A stretch of 64,000 nt of DNA from contig JANQLT010000027.1 in assembly GCA_028280455.1 (NCBI GenBank), positions 1-64,000 on the forward strand. The letters run 5' to 3'. A program made the translations under genes and the position numbers. Shown here piece by piece: positions 25,960 through 34,666 of the stretch. A model generated the notes under the pieces. That model searched no databases. It had not been told where the DNA came from and saw nothing but the letters and a program-made list of their open reading frames with translations. The DNA comes from Kiloniellales bacterium (GTDB taxonomy: Bacteria; Pseudomonadota; Alphaproteobacteria; Kiloniellales; JAKSDN01). The number at the start of each line of letters is the position of its first letter. The first letter of the stretch is position 1.

Positions 25960-27129
25960 CTACTCGGCGGCGACGGTCGCGCCGGCGCTGTCGGCGAAGC
26001 GGGGCATGACCTCTTCGGTGAACAGCCGGGTGCTGGCCATGGCCGCCTCGTGCTCGACGCCCGGGAAGTGCGACCAGACCAGCAGGGTCTGGATGTTCAG
26101 CTTCTCGCGCATCTCCTCGATCTTCTCGGCGACGTAATCCGGCGTGCCGAAGAGCAGGTTGCGCGGGTGCAGCCAGTCGTAGCTCAGCAGGTCGAGGTTG
26201 CCCGGGGTGCGCGGCAGGGTCTCGCCGGGATAGGTGTGGTTGCCCAGGCCGCGCCAATGGCAGACCCAGCGCAGATAGTCGAGGATGCCGTCGCCGGCCA
26301 GGCGCTCGGCCTCCTCCATGGTCTCGGTGACGAACATGTCGCGCACCAGGGCGATGCCCTCGCCGAGCGCGACCTCGCGGCCCTCGGCCTCGCTGCGCTC
26401 GTCGCGGTACATCTCGAAGCGCCAGACCAGGGAGTCGGTCGGCGGGATCCACATCATGGCCTGCAGGTCGTTCTGCGCCGCGAACTTGATCGAGCCCGGG
26501 CCGTCGACGACCTGCCAAAGCGGCGGCGTCGGCTGCTGCAGGGTCCGCGGCACCAGCGCGAGCTTCTTCAGCTCGTTGCTCTCCAGGTCCATGTGCGCGT
26601 CCGACTTCGGGCTCATGGCGTGGTCCCAGGTGAAGCCCGGGTCCGGGTAGCGGTAGTGCTCGCCGGAGAACTCGAAGAAGTCCTGCGACCAGGCGCGGCG
26701 CATGATCTCCAGGGTCTCCTCGAAGATCTTGTAGTTCTGCGCCGGGTTGCGGGTGTCGGCCTGCTTGTTGAGGTTGAGCGCCTCGCGGCCGTAAAGCCCG
26801 CGGCCGAGCGCGACCTCGGTGCGCCCGCCGTTCATGTGGTCGAGCATCGCCAGGTCCTCGGCGACCCGCAGCGGGTGCCAGAAGGTGACGATGTTAGCGG
26901 CCTGGCCGATGCGCAGGCGCTCGGTGCGGGCCGAGATGTCGCAGGACATCAGCACCGGGTTGGGGCAGACCTCGAAGCCCTCGTGGCCGAAGTGGTGCTC
27001 AGTGAACCAGATCGAATGCCAGTCCTGGGCGTCGAGATAGCGCGCCAGGTCGCGCGTCTCCTCGATCACCCGGCGATAGGGCTTTTTCAGATCCCGATTG
27101 TTCTGATTGGCGAAATAGCCGAACTGCAT
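25960..27129 (-). CDS. Luciferase-like (LLM) flavin-dependent monooxygenase
   Basis: This 389-residue enzyme has a TIM-barrel LLM fold: the N-terminal MQFGYFANQNNRDL strand, SIWFTEHHFGHEGF, the flavin-contacting GQAANIVTFWHPLRVAEDLAMLDHMNGGR and ALGRGLYGREALNLN. LLM proteins use reduced flavin and oxygen to oxidise or cleave organic substrates such as nitriloacetate, long-chain alkanes or heterocycles. The gene is co-transcribed with the alpha/beta hydrolase. A flavin reductase gene lies about 3 kb further on, on the same strand but outside this unit. The ATG at 27129 begins exactly at the first barrel strand. Confidence 0.88.
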   Translation of the reverse strand: MQFGYFANQNNRDLKKPYRRVIEETRDLARYLDAQDWHSIWFTEHHFGHEGFEVCPNPVLMSCDISARTERLRIGQAANIVTFWHPLRVAEDLAMLDHMNGGRTEVALGRGLYGREALNLNKQADTRNPAQNYKIFEETLEIMRRAWSQDFFEFSGEHYRYPDPGFTWDHAMSPKSDAHMDLESNELKKLALVPRTLQQPTPPLWQVVDGPGSIKFAAQNDLQAMMWIPPTDSLVWRFEMYRDERSEAEGREVALGEGIALVRDMFVTETMEEAERLAGDGILDYLRWVCHWRGLGNHTYPGETLPRTPGNLDLLSYDWLHPRNLLFGTPDYVAEKIEEMREKLNIQTLLVWSHFPGVEHEAAMASTRLFTEEVMPRFADSAGATVAAE

Positions 27130-27142
27130 GGCTCGCTCTCCG

Positions 27143-27168
27143 TCGTTCGTGTCGCACGCTGCGAACGA
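27143..27168. promoter_or_regulatory. 7-bp dyad upstream of the LLM monooxygenase
   Basis: TCGTTCG and CGAACGA arms are separated by 12 bp, 14 bp upstream of the LLM start codon. This would fit an operator of a dimeric regulator, but only one copy is present and no regulator gene is adjacent. Confidence 0.25.
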
Positions 27169-27412
27169 GGGCAGTGCCCCGCCCGCGACGAGAGGGCTTC
27201 ACAACGACACGGCTTCACGACAACAAGACCGCGCCAGCGCGAAACCCTCGGCACACACCGTTTAGGCTCACTGCCTGCCGACTTGAGCGAAGTGTTATGC
27301 TAGCACAGATGCCGGGATCAGCGGAAGCCGGCGCGCGCCGGTCGCCTTGGCGCCCGGATCTGCCGGCCCCATATCTCGCGCGACGCACGGTCGGCATCCT
27401 GGAAGGCGGCCT

Positions 27413-29221
27413 TTGACCCAAGGGCAGGACGCGCAAACGCGGGACTCGGGCTCCAGGGAAGTCTCCCTGCGGACCATGCTGTCCCTGACCCTCGCGGTGC
27501 TGGTCGTGGTCGCGGTGCTGCCGGTGATCGCCATCGGCTACGGCATCTCCAGCGACACCTCCGAGCGGCTGCTGGCCGAGCGCGGCGAGCTGCTGGTCGA
27601 CGGCCTGGAGAACGAGATCCGCAATCTCCTGGATCCCGTCGTCGCCCAGCTCCGCTATGCCCGCCGGGCCGTGCAGGAGGGCCATGCCGACCCGCGCCGG
27701 CCCGAGGACTTCCGGATTTTCATGCAGGGGCTGCTGGGCGGCACGCCGCAGATCAGAGGCATCGGGCATCTCCGCCCGGACCTCACCATGCTGCGCTGGG
27801 AGCGCGAGGGCTTCACCGAGGCCATCGAGCCGACGGAGCGGCTGCCCCTGGCCGCCGAGGCGATCGAAGCCGCCCGCAACGGCCGCATCGGCTATTGGTC
27901 GGCGCCCTTCCACAGCGTCGTGGTGGGCGACACCATGCTGAGCTACCGCGTCGCCTTGGAGCGGGAGCAGGTCTTCCTCGGCCTGCTCGCCGCCAGCGTC
28001 ACCAGCGAGGGTCTGTCGCGCTACGTCGCCGAGGCCTCGCGGCGCTTCGATGCCACGGTCTTCGTGCTGGCGGGCCGGGAGCGCATCATCACCTATCCGG
28101 ACCACAAGCCGCCGGCGGGCGAGATCACCTCGCTCGAGCTGCCGCCCCTGTCGTCGGCGACGGACCCGGTGGTCGCCAACATCTGGCACGAGCCGAACGA
28201 CTTGTCGCAAATCGCCGAGCTGAGCCGCAGCAAGGGCCATTGGAACCGGCTCGGCGAGGACTCCTACGTCTATCTCTACCGCGAGCTGGACGACTACGGC
28301 CCTGCGCCGCTGATCGTGGCGGTCGCGCTGCCGTCCGAGGAGAGCCGACGGGACCGTTGGGCGCCCACCGTCACGGCCGGCGTCGGCCTGGTCCTGATGC
28401 TCCTGGCCGCGGCCATCGCCTGGCGCGTCGGCGGCGTGCTCAGCCGGCCGGCCGGCGCCTTCGACCGGGCGCTCGGCAACATCGCCAAGCTCGAGTTCGA
28501 CAAGGTGGCCTTGCCGCGGCTGGCCGGCAGCCGGGTGCGGGAGTGGCGGATCATGGCGCGCCGCCTGGAGGGCACGGCCCGGGCGCTGTCCGCCTTCCAG
28601 ACCTACCTACCGCGCGCCCTGGTGCGCCGGCTGTTCGATCTCGGCGAGGGCGGCGTCGAGTCCAGCGAGCGCGAGATCACCGTCATGTTCATCGATCTGG
28701 AGGGCTTCACCAAGTTCGCCCGCGGCCGCGGCGCCGGCGAGGTCGCGGACCATCTGAACGGCGTCTTCGCCCTGGCCGGCCCGATCATCGAGGCCAGCGG
28801 CGGCGTCATCGACAAGTACACCGGCGACGGCCTGCTGGCTTTCTGGGGCGCGCCCGACCCGCAGCCGGACCACGCCCGCCGCGCCTGCCGTGCCGCCGCC
28901 GCGCTGGCGCGGGTCTTCGAGGCGGACGGCACGCGAGAGGCGGCCACCGCGCCGCGCCTGCGCATCGGCCTGCACAGCGGCAAGGCCATCGTCGGCAACA
29001 TCGGCTTCGCCGGCCGGATCGACTACACCCTGGTCGGCGACACCGTGAACGTCGCGCAGCGCACGGAATCGGCCCTGCGCGGCCTGCGGCCCGAGTCGCG
29101 CGTGGTGATCGGCGCGACCGAGGCTGTCTTGGACTCGCTGGGCGAAGAGGACGCGCCGCTCACCAAGGCGGAGCCCCTGGACAAAGCCCCGCGGCCGGCC
29201 TCGCTCTGCACGCCAAGCTAG
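27413..29221 (+). CDS. Membrane adenylate/guanylate cyclase with CACHE-like sensor
   Basis: This is a class III nucleotide cyclase of about 602 residues. It has a membrane segment at about 22-45, a periplasmic double-CACHE-like sensor at about 50-315, a second membrane segment at about 318-343, a short HAMP/linker region and a C-terminal CHD domain from about 420. Metal-binding aspartates are seen in VMFIDLEGFTKF and DKYTGDGLLAFWG; the VGDTVNVAQRTE motif is intact. It would make cAMP (or cGMP) in response to an external ligand. No ATG precedes the first helix; the TTG at 27413 with GGAAGG six bases upstream is the best start, and a TTG at 27347 is an alternative. Confidence 0.88.
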   Translation: MTQGQDAQTRDSGSREVSLRTMLSLTLAVLVVVAVLPVIAIGYGISSDTSERLLAERGELLVDGLENEIRNLLDPVVAQLRYARRAVQEGHADPRRPEDFRIFMQGLLGGTPQIRGIGHLRPDLTMLRWEREGFTEAIEPTERLPLAAEAIEAARNGRIGYWSAPFHSVVVGDTMLSYRVALEREQVFLGLLAASVTSEGLSRYVAEASRRFDATVFVLAGRERIITYPDHKPPAGEITSLELPPLSSATDPVVANIWHEPNDLSQIAELSRSKGHWNRLGEDSYVYLYRELDDYGPAPLIVAVALPSEESRRDRWAPTVTAGVGLVLMLLAAAIAWRVGGVLSRPAGAFDRALGNIAKLEFDKVALPRLAGSRVREWRIMARRLEGTARALSAFQTYLPRALVRRLFDLGEGGVESSEREITVMFIDLEGFTKFARGRGAGEVADHLNGVFALAGPIIEASGGVIDKYTGDGLLAFWGAPDPQPDHARRACRAAAALARVFEADGTREAATAPRLRIGLHSGKAIVGNIGFAGRIDYTLVGDTVNVAQRTESALRGLRPESRVVIGATEAVLDSLGEEDAPLTKAEPLDKAPRPASLCTPS

Positions 29222-29293
29222 ATCGTCTTCCGCTCGCGCGGAGTCACGGCACTGACCCGCTCCCCCGATCGTCAGTTCTCCCCTCCAATACCA

Positions 29294-29322
29294 GACGGCG
29301 ATGAGTATGACTCATCGCCGTC
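29294..29322. terminator. Perfect 13-bp hairpin between convergent genes
   Basis: GACGGCGATGAGT pairs with its complement across a 3-nt loop, 70 bp beyond the cyclase stop. No strong T run follows on either strand, so terminator function is likely but not certain. Confidence 0.55.
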
Positions 29323-29343
29323 CGCTATAAGGGCATTTTCACT

Positions 29344-29457
29344 GGTCACCCTCGGGCTTGACCCGAGGGTCCATGGGACCGGCGACTAGTGTGAGCCCTA
29401 CACTGCACGAGAGGTGCAACGGCCCAATGGATGCTCGGGTCAAGCCCGAGCATGACA
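29344..29457. repeat. Palindromic repeat (CCCTCGGGCTTGACCCGAGGG family)
   Basis: Same arms as the copies between glxC and glxB: GGTCACCCTCGGGCTTGACC on the left and GCTCGGGTCAAGCCCGAGC on the right, with CCATGG and CAATGG inside. It sits between convergent genes. Confidence 0.9.
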
Positions 29458-29503
29458 GTCGGGGAGTTGCCATAGGCCTGTCTTGGAGATTCGGGGGCCT
29501 GGC

Positions 29504-30277
29504 TTACCGCGAGTGGAGCCGGCGCGGAACGCCGACCCGCTCCGCCGCCTCGACCGCGCCGGGTGACCCGGCGATCTCCAGCAGCAGCTTGCGCTGCACC
29601 GCCTCGGCGAAGCTCTGGCGGTCGTCGGCGGTGACCACGAAGTGGCCGGGGCCGCCGACGATGAACTGCGCGAAGCTCGATTCCAGGTCGTAGCCGACCG
29701 GCCGGCCGCTGCAGTCGGCCTGGCGGCAGAGGATCGCCAGGCCGTTGATGGTGATGCCGGCGGCCAGCACCGAGGCGCGGGCCTCGGGCACCGGCAGGCC
29801 GCCCTGGGTGTAGGCGCTGTCGCCGGAGAAATCGATGACCCGGCGGGTGCCCTCGATGGCGTTGCCTTCGATCAGGGCCTGGGCGGCGGCCAGCGCGCTG
29901 CCGATGCTGTTCGGCCCGGTAGCCCGGCGCGGCGCGGCCAGCAGCTTGGAGGCGAAGTCGCCGGCGCTCTCCTTGCCGTCGATCAGGGTCCAGGGCACGA
30001 CCACGTCCTGCCAGGTCTCGTCACCCCACTCGACGTAGGTCACGGCGATGCGCTGCAGGAAGCCGTTGGCGATGGCGGCCAGCACGTCGGGATGGGTGAT
30101 CGCCGCGACGTAGCCCTCGCGCTGGAAGCGGATCTCGGCGTCGTCGATGGAGCGCGAGGCGTCGGCCAGCAGCACCAGCTCCAGGTCGACCGGCTCGTTG
30201 GCCCGGCTGTCGACGCCGGGCAGCGCCATCATCAGACCGGCGAGCAGCAGCGCTAAAGCAGTCGGTCGCGGCATCAC
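29504..30277 (-). CDS. DUF1194 domain, VWA-like exported protein
   Basis: This 257-residue protein has a signal peptide (ALALLLAGLMMALPGVDSRANE, cut near residue 25) and a DUF1194 domain, a von Willebrand A-like fold with the metal site LLADASRSIDDAEIRFQ and later VIDFSGDSAYTQ. It probably lies in the periplasm and binds a partner through the metal site; the function of the family is unknown. The start overlaps the stop of the flavin reductase gene (ATGATG/TGA), which suggests translational coupling. Two cysteines (ILCRQADC) could form a disulfide. Confidence 0.85.
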   Translation of the reverse strand: MMPRPTALALLLAGLMMALPGVDSRANEPVDLELVLLADASRSIDDAEIRFQREGYVAAITHPDVLAAIANGFLQRIAVTYVEWGDETWQDVVVPWTLIDGKESAGDFASKLLAAPRRATGPNSIGSALAAAQALIEGNAIEGTRRVIDFSGDSAYTQGGLPVPEARASVLAAGITINGLAILCRQADCSGRPVGYDLESSFAQFIVGGPGHFVVTADDRQSFAEAVQRKLLLEIAGSPGAVEAAERVGVPRRLHSR

Positions 30278-30750
30278 GGCAAGTCCCTGTAGCGCCCCTG
30301 GTGGAACACGAGGGGCCGGCGCTGGTCATCATAGGCCATGGCGCCGACTTCGCCGACGAAGATGACGTGATCGCCGCCGTCGTGTGTGTAACGGGTGTGG
30401 CACTCGAAGTTGGCCACGGCGCCGGGCAGGATCGGGCAGCCGCTGTCCCAGGTCTCGAAGTCCAGGCCCGCCCAGCGGTCGGCCGCGGCCTTGCCGAAGA
30501 GGTCGGAGAGCCACTGCTGGTCGGCGGCCAGCACGTTGACGGCGAAGTCGTGGCTGGACAGGAAGGCGCGCAGGCTGAGCGCCCGCCGGCCGAGGCTGAA
30601 CAGCACCAGGGGCGGCTCGAGCGACACCGAGTTGAAGGAGTTGGCGGTGAAGCCGACCGGCCGGCCCTTGGGGTCGAGGGTGGTGATGACGGTGACGCCG
30701 GTGGCGAAGCAGCCGAGCGCGCTGCGGAAGGCGCGCGGGTCGATGCTCAT
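30274..30750 (-). CDS. Flavin reductase (HpaC-like)
   Basis: This 158-residue flavin reductase-like domain has ALGCFATGVTVITTLDPKGR, PVGFTANSFNSVSLEPPLVLF and a C-terminal TRYTHDGGDHVIFVGEV. Such proteins use NAD(P)H to make free reduced FMN or FAD for a partner oxygenase. It lies 30 bp after an acyl-CoA dehydrogenase-like protein and overlaps the DUF1194 gene by 4 bp. The arrangement suggests that it is the reductase half of a two-component monooxygenase. Confidence 0.92.
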   Translation of the reverse strand: MSIDPRAFRSALGCFATGVTVITTLDPKGRPVGFTANSFNSVSLEPPLVLFSLGRRALSLRAFLSSHDFAVNVLAADQQWLSDLFGKAAADRWAGLDFETWDSGCPILPGAVANFECHTRYTHDGGDHVIFVGEVGAMAYDDQRRPLVFHQGRYRDLP

Positions 30751-30780
30751 GCCGGCCGCCGGGTCATCGCGCGGCCCAGG

Positions 30781-32202
30781 CTACTCGGCCGCCGCGTCGC
30801 GGGCCTCGGCCAGGAGCTGCTCGGCCAGGCGCCGCTTGGCGGCCTTGTCCATCTTCTTGATCTCGTTGTGCAGCACGCGCTCGTTGATCGCCTGGTTCCA
30901 GTAGTCCAGGGACTCGAAGCCGAGCAGGGCGTGCTTGCCGACGAACTGGCGCAGCACCTCGTTGGAGGGACCCATGATCCAGCCGGCCTTGGCGTCGCGC
31001 AGGTAGCGCTCCATGCCCATGGCCGGCTTGTAGGCGGTGCCGCCGCAGGCATGCAGCATCTTGTCGGAGACCCGGGCGACGTTCTTGGCGGCGGTGAACT
31101 TGACCTGCCACATCCAATGCAGCAGGGCGCTGCGCGGCAGGTGCTCGGGGTCGGTGTGGAGCGACCAGTCGCAGTCGCCGGTCGCCCGGTCGAGCGCCCG
31201 GGCCATCATGAAGGTCAGCGCCCGCGAGGCGTTGCTGTCGATGATCGCCTCGCCGACGTAGTCCTGGATGGTCGGGTAGTCGCAGACCCGCATGCCGACG
31301 TCGAGGTGCGTCTTGCGCGTCGTGTGCGCCTTGGCGATGTCGATGGTGCCCATGGCGATGCCGTTCCAGCAGGCCGAGGAGCAGAGCAGGAAGAAGGGGT
31401 CGACCGCCTCATCGTTGGAGACCGCGCCGTCGCCGACCCGGCCGATCAGCCGGTCCTCCGGCACCTCCAGGTCGTCGACCTGGATCGGCCCGGACTGGTT
31501 GCCGCGCAGGCCCATGCCGTCCCAGCTCGCCGGGTCGGCCTCGACCTCGTCGGCCAGCAGCAGGAAGCAGGAGAGGTCCGAATAGTCGCCGCCGAACTCG
31601 GGGCTGGTGGTCTGCACCACGTACCAGTCGGCGAAGCCGCCGGAGGTGGTCCAGGAGGCCTTCTTGCGCAGCCGCCAGCCCTCGTCGGTGCGCTCGGCGC
31701 CGGAGGAGATCGGGTACCAGAAGTGGCCGCCGGTCTCGGGATCGGAGTAGGACAGGGTGCCGACCAGGCAGTCCCGGTCGAGCCGGCGCATCAGGTCCTC
31801 GATGCGCTCGTTTCCGTGGTGGCGCAGCAGGGCGGCTGAGACGGCGGCGAGGTGCATGGTGTAGCACATGGCCGTGCTCGGGCAGCCGTAGCGGGCCAGG
31901 GTCTCGACCGCCATGGCGGCGGCGAGGTGCGACTGGCCGAGACCGCCCAGGGTCTTGGGCACCAGCAGGCCGAGCAGGCCGTGCTGGGCGAGCAGCTTGA
32001 AGTTCTTGCGCGGGAACAGGAGGTTGCGGTCGCTCTCCACCGCATTGTCGCGCATCTCGCGGCGGCAGAGCTCGATCAGCGTGGCCTGGATCCGCTTCTG
32101 CTCGTCGTCCAGCAGCCACTGCGGGTCGTAGTCGAAGCCGAGGCCCCAGAAGGGCGCGTCGCCCCAGAGCTTGGCCTCGCCGCCGTGATCCGCTCCGCTC
32201 AT
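30781..32202 (-). CDS. Acyl-CoA dehydrogenase-like flavoprotein, probable monooxygenase component
   Basis: This 473-residue protein has the acyl-CoA dehydrogenase fold: an N-terminal helical domain, a middle beta domain (TLSYSDPETGGHFWYPIS, WTTSGGFADWYVVQTTS) and a C-terminal four-helix domain. The catalytic glutamate that normally precedes Gly in the late YEGT-type motif is replaced by Met410 (WIMGPSNEV), and no glutamate is seen at the alternative helix-G site. Together with the flavin reductase next door this points to a group D (DszC/HpaB-like) flavin monooxygenase rather than a dehydrogenase. The substrate is unknown. An acyl-CoA dehydrogenase with unusual chemistry remains possible. Confidence 0.8.
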   Translation of the reverse strand: MSGADHGGEAKLWGDAPFWGLGFDYDPQWLLDDEQKRIQATLIELCRREMRDNAVESDRNLLFPRKNFKLLAQHGLLGLLVPKTLGGLGQSHLAAAMAVETLARYGCPSTAMCYTMHLAAVSAALLRHHGNERIEDLMRRLDRDCLVGTLSYSDPETGGHFWYPISSGAERTDEGWRLRKKASWTTSGGFADWYVVQTTSPEFGGDYSDLSCFLLLADEVEADPASWDGMGLRGNQSGPIQVDDLEVPEDRLIGRVGDGAVSNDEAVDPFFLLCSSACWNGIAMGTIDIAKAHTTRKTHLDVGMRVCDYPTIQDYVGEAIIDSNASRALTFMMARALDRATGDCDWSLHTDPEHLPRSALLHWMWQVKFTAAKNVARVSDKMLHACGGTAYKPAMGMERYLRDAKAGWIMGPSNEVLRQFVGKHALLGFESLDYWNQAINERVLHNEIKKMDKAAKRRLAEQLLAEARDAAAE

Positions 32203-32250
32203 CCGACTCCGTCCCGCCCCCGCAATCCGACTCTTCCTCGGCCGCCCCGC

Positions 32251-32916
32251 TCAGAGCTCCGACCAGGCGCGCATCAGGTTCTCCTTGATGCGGTCGACGC
32301 GCTCTTGATAGGGGCTGTCGGGGTGTTCGCGCGCGATGTCCTGGCGAAGCTGCTCCAAGTCGACGAAGAGCTCGCGCTGGTAGCCGTGGCGCAACAGCGA
32401 CTGGACCCAGCCGATCGCCGCGACGCGCGAGCCGCTGGTCACCGGCAGGACCTCGTGCAGCATGTTCGCCGGATAGACCACGGCGTTGCCGGCGGCGTCC
32501 TTGGCCCGGATCTCGCCCAGGGGCGTCCGGATCACCAGCTCGCCGCCTTCGTACTCGCTCGGGTCGCTGAGGAACACGGTGAAGGAGACGTCGGCGCGCA
32601 TCGGCTGCCGGTTGGCGCCGCCCATCAAGGCCGCGTCCATGTGCGCCTTGTAGTGCATGCCGACATCGTAGCGGTTGAAGACCAGGTTGATCTGCCGCGG
32701 CAGCGCGTAGACCTGGAACTCCTGGCGGGCCGAGAGCGCGCCGACGATCTTGCGGGTTGCCTCCTGCATGCCGGGGTTGCCCTGGGCCGACTGCAGATTG
32801 TGCTTCAGCGAGGCCTTGCCGGAGGCCGCGCCGTCGATGAATTCGGCCGAGTCGAGGGTCGCGCGGACGACCTCGATGTCTTGGGTCGAGAGCACGTTGT
32901 GCAGCTTCAGAAGCAT
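32251..32916 (-). CDS. PKHD-type Fe(II)/2-oxoglutarate hydroxylase (PiuC-like)
   Basis: This is a 221-residue dioxygenase. The iron ligands are His and Asp in HYKAHMDAAL and the distal His in ANMLHEVLPV; the 2-oxoglutarate arginine is in SGSRVAAIGWVQS. The length and N-terminus (MLLKLHNVLS) match the Fe2+-dependent PKHD hydroxylase family of E. coli YbiX and Pseudomonas PiuC. That family usually lies beside TonB receptors; none is present here. The ATG at 32916 is chosen because the family N-terminus starts there, with AGAGGAA upstream. The role, probably linked to iron uptake, is inferred. Confidence 0.92.
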   Translation of the reverse strand: MLLKLHNVLSTQDIEVVRATLDSAEFIDGAASGKASLKHNLQSAQGNPGMQEATRKIVGALSARQEFQVYALPRQINLVFNRYDVGMHYKAHMDAALMGGANRQPMRADVSFTVFLSDPSEYEGGELVIRTPLGEIRAKDAAGNAVVYPANMLHEVLPVTSGSRVAAIGWVQSLLRHGYQRELFVDLEQLRQDIAREHPDSPYQERVDRIKENLMRAWSEL

Positions 32917-33073
32917 GGCGGTCCGTTCCTCTGGGCGCGGGAGCGGCGAGACGCGACGGGAGACCTGCTCTCCCCCGGCCTCGCGCGGCCGGGAGCATAG
33001 GCGACCTCGTCCGGCCACTCAAAGCCCTAGAGCCGCATCGATCGCTCGCCGGAAGGGCGTGAGAGGAGAGGCG

Positions 33074-34375
33074 CTAGCCGATGACCCTGTCGGGCGGGAA
33101 GCGGCCGACCATGATGGTGCCCTGGCCGCAGCTACTGAGGATCTCCAGGCTGCCGCCGTGGGCCTCGAGCAGGCGCTGGGTCAGCGGCAGGCCGAGGCCG
33201 GTGCCCTGCTCGGCTTGCTGCTCGGCGCCGCCGACCTGGCCGAAGGGCGCCAGGGCGACGGTGAGGTCCTCGGCGCTCATGCCGATCCCCGTGTCGAGCA
33301 CGGAGACGAAGAGGCCGCCGTCCGCCTCGCGGTCGGCGGTCAGCAGCACCTCGCCGCCCGGGGGCGTGAACTTCACGGCGTTGGCCAGCAGGTTGATCAG
33401 GATCTGCCGGACCCGGCGCTCGTCCGCCTTGAGGCGCGGCAGGTCGTCGGCGATGGCCACCGAGACCTCGACCGAGGTCTCCCGGGCGGTCTGCTGGATC
33501 ATCTTGACGCTGGCCTGCACGGCGGCGACCAAGTCGACCCGGCTCTCGTTGAGCTCGAGCCGGCCGGCGTCGGCCTTGGAGAGGTCGAGGATCTCGTTGA
33601 CCAGCTCCAGCAGGTGATGGCCGCTCTCCAGGATGTCGGCGGCGTATTCCCGGTACTTGGCGTGCGGCAGGGCGCCGAAGATCTCCGAGCGCAGCACGTC
33701 GGCGAAGCCGATGATCGCGTTGAGCGGCGTGCGCAGCTCGTGGATCAGGTTGGCGGTGAAGCGGAAGTCCTCTTCCGGGCTCTTGCCGCGCGCCGTGATC
33801 TGGGTGCCGCTCGGCTCCGGCGGCGGATGCCGGACCACGGCCTCGGACAGCAGCCAGATCGTCGAATGGCCGCTGCCGTAGTCGTCGATCGCCTTGGAGG
33901 CCGTGACCTCGGCCGGGAACAGGCGGCCGTCGCGGCCGCGGCACTCCAGCGCCACGGGCTCCTGGCGGTCGGCGATCTTGGCCTGGCGCAGCCGCTCCAG
34001 CGTCTCCGCGTCGACCAGCCGGCTCCAGACCTCGGTCTCGCTGCAGTCGAGGATCTCGTCCTCGGTAAAGCCGGTCAGGCGCAGCAGCGCCCGGTTGGCG
34101 TAGACCACATGGGCGTGCTCGCCCCGGGGCTCGCAGAGCATGGCGCCGTTCGGCAGGCAGTCGAGCGCCGCGCGATAGCGCTGGCTGCTCTTGCGGAGGT
34201 CGCTGACGACCTCGATCAGGTAGGCGATGCTGGGCGAGTCGCTGCCGCGGGCCACCCGGGGCACGGCGGCAGGCCGCTGGCCGGCCGGGCTCGTGCGGAC
34301 CGGCGGCTCCAAGCGGTGGAACTCGGCCTCCTCGGGTTCGGGCCGTCTTTGCAGGTAGGAATCGCCCATCGCCAT
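33074..34375 (-). CDS. PAS sensor histidine kinase, PleC/DivJ-like
   Basis: This protein has about 433 residues: a PAS domain at about 65-180 (ALDCLPNGAMLCEPRGEHAHVVYANRALLR and onward), a HisKA domain with the H-box LIHELRTPLNAIIGFADVLR, and an HATPase_c domain with LINLLANAVKFT, DTGIGM and GTGLGLPL. The H-box and following SEIFG...YREYAADILESGHHLLELVNEILDLSKADAGR closely resemble the PleC/DivJ/PdhS group that feeds the DivK/CtrA cell-cycle pathway. No membrane segment is seen. The frame is open from a TTG at 34432; ATGs occur at 34375 and 34369 and neither has a good ribosome site. A CtrA-like box lies upstream. Confidence 0.88.
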   Translation of the reverse strand: MAMGDSYLQRRPEPEEAEFHRLEPPVRTSPAGQRPAAVPRVARGSDSPSIAYLIEVVSDLRKSSQRYRAALDCLPNGAMLCEPRGEHAHVVYANRALLRLTGFTEDEILDCSETEVWSRLVDAETLERLRQAKIADRQEPVALECRGRDGRLFPAEVTASKAIDDYGSGHSTIWLLSEAVVRHPPPEPSGTQITARGKSPEEDFRFTANLIHELRTPLNAIIGFADVLRSEIFGALPHAKYREYAADILESGHHLLELVNEILDLSKADAGRLELNESRVDLVAAVQASVKMIQQTARETSVEVSVAIADDLPRLKADERRVRQILINLLANAVKFTPPGGEVLLTADREADGGLFVSVLDTGIGMSAEDLTVALAPFGQVGGAEQQAEQGTGLGLPLTQRLLEAHGGSLEILSSCGQGTIMVGRFPPDRVIG

Positions 34376-34446
34376 CCATCGCGCTGTTCGCCGGCGGCCG
34401 CCCGACAGGGCCCGGCGCTCGAGCGATTTCAAGAATCCTTAGCCAA

Positions 34447-34463
34447 GGTTAATGAAGCGTTAA
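34447..34463 (-). promoter_or_regulatory. CtrA-type box upstream of the histidine kinase
   Basis: Read on the minus strand the site is TTAACGCTTCATTAACC, an exact TTAA-N7-TTAAC match to the CtrA consensus. It is about 70-90 bp upstream of the favoured kinase start (34375). Binding is inferred. Confidence 0.6.
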
Positions 34464-34561
34464 TGGGCCGCAATCGGCCGGATTCCCGGGCTTCGGCCGC
34501 TCGAAAAACAGGCGCCGAGTCGCGAGGACAAGGCGCCGGCTAGTCTTGTCTTAACCTGGAA

Positions 34562-34608
34562 CATGCAATCCGCCGACGGAGTACGAGACTCCGTCGGCAG
34601 ACTGCATG
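34562..34608 (-). terminator. Hairpin downstream of the histone-like gene
   Basis: An 11-bp perfect stem (GCCGACGGAGT with its complement, 5-nt loop) lies inside an outer CATGCA/TGCATG stem, 59 bp beyond the histone-like stop codon. It is probably a transcription or RNA 3' end. No T run follows. Confidence 0.5.
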
Positions 34609-34666
34609 ACGAGGCGGGAAAGATCTTTTTCGAACCGAGGCCGCGCTCTTCGGCGCGCGCTTCGGT

